Origin: Clostridium akagii DSM 12554
Lineage (GTDB): Bacteria; Bacillota; Clostridia; Clostridiales; Clostridiaceae
NCBI RefSeq assembly: GCF_000686725.1
Contig: NZ_JMLK01000013.1
Location: 1-64,000, forward strand
DNA length: 64,000 nucleotides
Direction: 5' to 3'
The notes under the pieces: model-generated
The model's database searches: none
The model's input: only the letters and a program-made list of their open reading frames with translations
What the model was told of the DNA's origin: nothing
Program-made: the position numbers and the translations under genes
Part shown: positions 62,581 through 64,000 of the stretch, in pieces
How the letters are laid out: each line of letters starts with the position of its first letter
Numbering within the stretch: position 1 is the stretch's first letter

Positions 62581-64000
62581 TTAATTTCTTTTTTGAACAG
62601 CTAAGCTTAAGCTTTCTCCATTAATGTTGCAATCTGTGTATTCTACCTCAGCATCATAAACAACTTCAACCGCTAGTGTTTCTTTTTTTATGCTGTCTTC
62701 GAATTTTTTAATTATAGCTTCTAACATATTATTATTAGCTACATATATTGATATCTTATCTTCAACTTCAAAACCGCTATCTTTTCTAGTGTTTTGAACT
62801 TTGCTTAAAATTTCTCTCAAATATCCTTCTTCTCTAAGCTCATCTGTTATTGTTGTTTCAAGAATTATGCCATGCTCTCCTTCTCCAGCAAAAGCAAAAC
62901 CATCAAGCCCATGCATGGTGACAAGGAGATTATCACTATTAAGTTCAATTTTCACTCCTTGAACTTCTATATTAACATTCTCTCCAGCGCTTATAGCTTG
63001 AGCAAGCTGCATTTGATTTTTTTCATCAATAGCTTTCTTTATTCCAGGAATTAACTTACCATACATTCTACCAATCACTGGTAAATTAGGTTTTATATCA
63101 AAGTTAACATATTTTGAAAAATCTGCTCCAAAATAAATTTTCTTAATATTAAGCTCATCCTTAATGATTTCTCCGTAATATTCTGGTAATGCCTTTGTAC
63201 TTAAAAGCATTTCCTGAAGTGGCTGTCTATTCTTTATATTTGCTGTATTTCTGGCACTTCTTCCTAGTTTTGCAATTTTATAAGCTAAATCCATTTGGCT
63301 TTCTAGTGTTTCATCAATAATTTCACTATTACATTCAGGCCACTTGCATAGGTGAACGCTTTCTGGAGCCGTTTCATCTAATGAAAACACAAGACTCTGA
63401 TAAATTTTTTCTGTCATAAATGGTATGAATGGAGCCGCAATTTTAGTTAACGTTGTTAGCACACTATATAAAGTAGTATATGCTCCTATCTTATCCTCTG
63501 TAAGTCGCGTAGTCCAATATCTAGATCTATTTCTCCTTACATACCAATTTGAAAGTACATCTACGAAGCTTTCAATAGCAAGTGCACCTTGCGTTATCTT
63601 ATAATTTTCAAAGTCATCTTCAACTTCTTTTATAAGTGAATTAAGTTTTGATAAAATCCATTTATCCATTATATTGTCACTGATAAAATCTTTATAATCT
63701 AAAGGATTAAATTTATCTATTTCTGCATAAAGTACATAAAAAGAATATACATTCCAAAGTGTTCCTAAAAATCTTCTTTGAGTTTCAGCTACATCTTCCT
63801 CGGAAAATCTTGTTGGTAACCAAGGAGCACTTGAAGTATAAAAATGCCATCTTGCTGCATCTCCACCTTCATTTTCTAACACTGTAAATGGATCTACAAC
63901 ATTACCTTTGTGTTTTGACATTTTAAGCCCATTTTTATCTAATACATGGCCTAAAACTATACAATTTTCAAAAGGATTTGTATCAAATAATGCGGTAGAT
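62581..64000 (-). CDS. ileS: Isoleucyl-tRNA synthetase, C-terminal part (cut by window edge)
   Basis: 473 codons seen; the frame continues beyond the window. It begins with [13 protein letters not shown] and the class I signature KMSKHKGN ([13 protein letters not shown]), then the anticodon-binding domain ([31 protein letters not shown]) and a C-terminal domain ending SLAVQKRN. It charges tRNA-Ile; the C-terminal end lacks the zinc-binding cysteines of the E. coli form, as in the eukaryote-like, mupirocin-tolerant ileS2 type. Its T-box leader, if any, lies outside the window. Confidence 0.95.
   Translation of the reverse strand, partial: STALFDTNPFENCIVLGHVLDKNGLKMSKHKGNVVDPFTVLENEGGDAARWHFYTSSAPWLPTRFSEEDVAETQRRFLGTLWNVYSFYVLYAEIDKFNPLDYKDFISDNIMDKWILSKLNSLIKEVEDDFENYKITQGALAIESFVDVLSNWYVRRNRSRYWTTRLTEDKIGAYTTLYSVLTTLTKIAAPFIPFMTEKIYQSLVFSLDETAPESVHLCKWPECNSEIIDETLESQMDLAYKIAKLGRSARNTANIKNRQPLQEMLLSTKALPEYYGEIIKDELNIKKIYFGADFSKYVNFDIKPNLPVIGRMYGKLIPGIKKAIDEKNQMQLAQAISAGENVNIEVQGVKIELNSDNLLVTMHGLDGFAFAGEGEHGIILETTITDELREEGYLREILSKVQNTRKDSGFEVEDKISIYVANNNMLEAIIKKFEDSIKKETLAVEVVYDAEVEYTDCNINGESLSLAVQKRN

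Overview
The window comes from a low-GC, anaerobic, spore-forming Firmicute, most likely Clostridium sensu stricto. This rests on AGA/AGG-rich arginine usage, strong AGGAGG ribosome sites, frequent TTG/GTG starts, a clostridial-type hybrid cluster protein, and SpoIVCA-type serine recombinases. No tRNA, rRNA, CRISPR array or transposase IS was seen.

Layout. 0-9.4 kb: transaldolase-like fsa (cut by the window edge), a sugar/H+ symporter with a CcpA-type site and unusual CGT arginine codons, an ABC-2 exporter operon, and a four-gene operon (amj, HAD phosphatase, glycerol-1-phosphate dehydrogenase-like, corA). 9.1-33 kb: a type VII (Esx/Ess-like) secretion locus. Its long minus-strand array runs Ser/Thr kinase, small TM protein with DTSLL repeats, two DUF6382-like/FHA membrane proteins, PP2C phosphatase, EssC ATPase, EsaB/YukD, WXG100, WXG100, LXG toxin, candidate immunity protein, two TPR proteins and two more WXG100 proteins. 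A decayed second copy of the WXG100/LXG cassette follows, which leaves an orphan immunity paralogue. A 1,258-residue Ig-like surface protein is transcribed divergently. Classical EsaA, EssA and EssB were not recognised. 33-40 kb: YjeM-type permease, class B penicillin-binding protein, orphan sensor kinase with an apparent ATT start, and an HNH protein.

40.1-52.0 kb is the most notable part. One gene for mannose-1-phosphate guanylyltransferase (manC) is split into three in-frame pieces on the minus strand. Two inserted segments of about 4.8 and 6.0 kb separate the pieces. Each segment is bounded by near-identical 16-17 bp cores and carries a serine recombinase. Precise recombination at both core pairs would restore a 356-codon ORF without a frameshift. 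The segments carry pyruvate carboxylase (short one) and hcp with a Crp/Fnr regulator, a PAP2 phosphatase and a Cof phosphatase (long one). A sigma-K-like promoter precedes the first manC piece. The arrangement resembles skin in sigK and SPbeta in spsM, so programmed excision during sporulation is a testable hypothesis, not a demonstrated fact.

52-64 kb: small membrane proteins, pepT, an HD-GYP protein, a chemoreceptor, a 1,351-residue SF1 helicase with a degenerate nuclease-like tail (possible defence gene), a CcpA-like LacI regulator and the 3' part of ileS.
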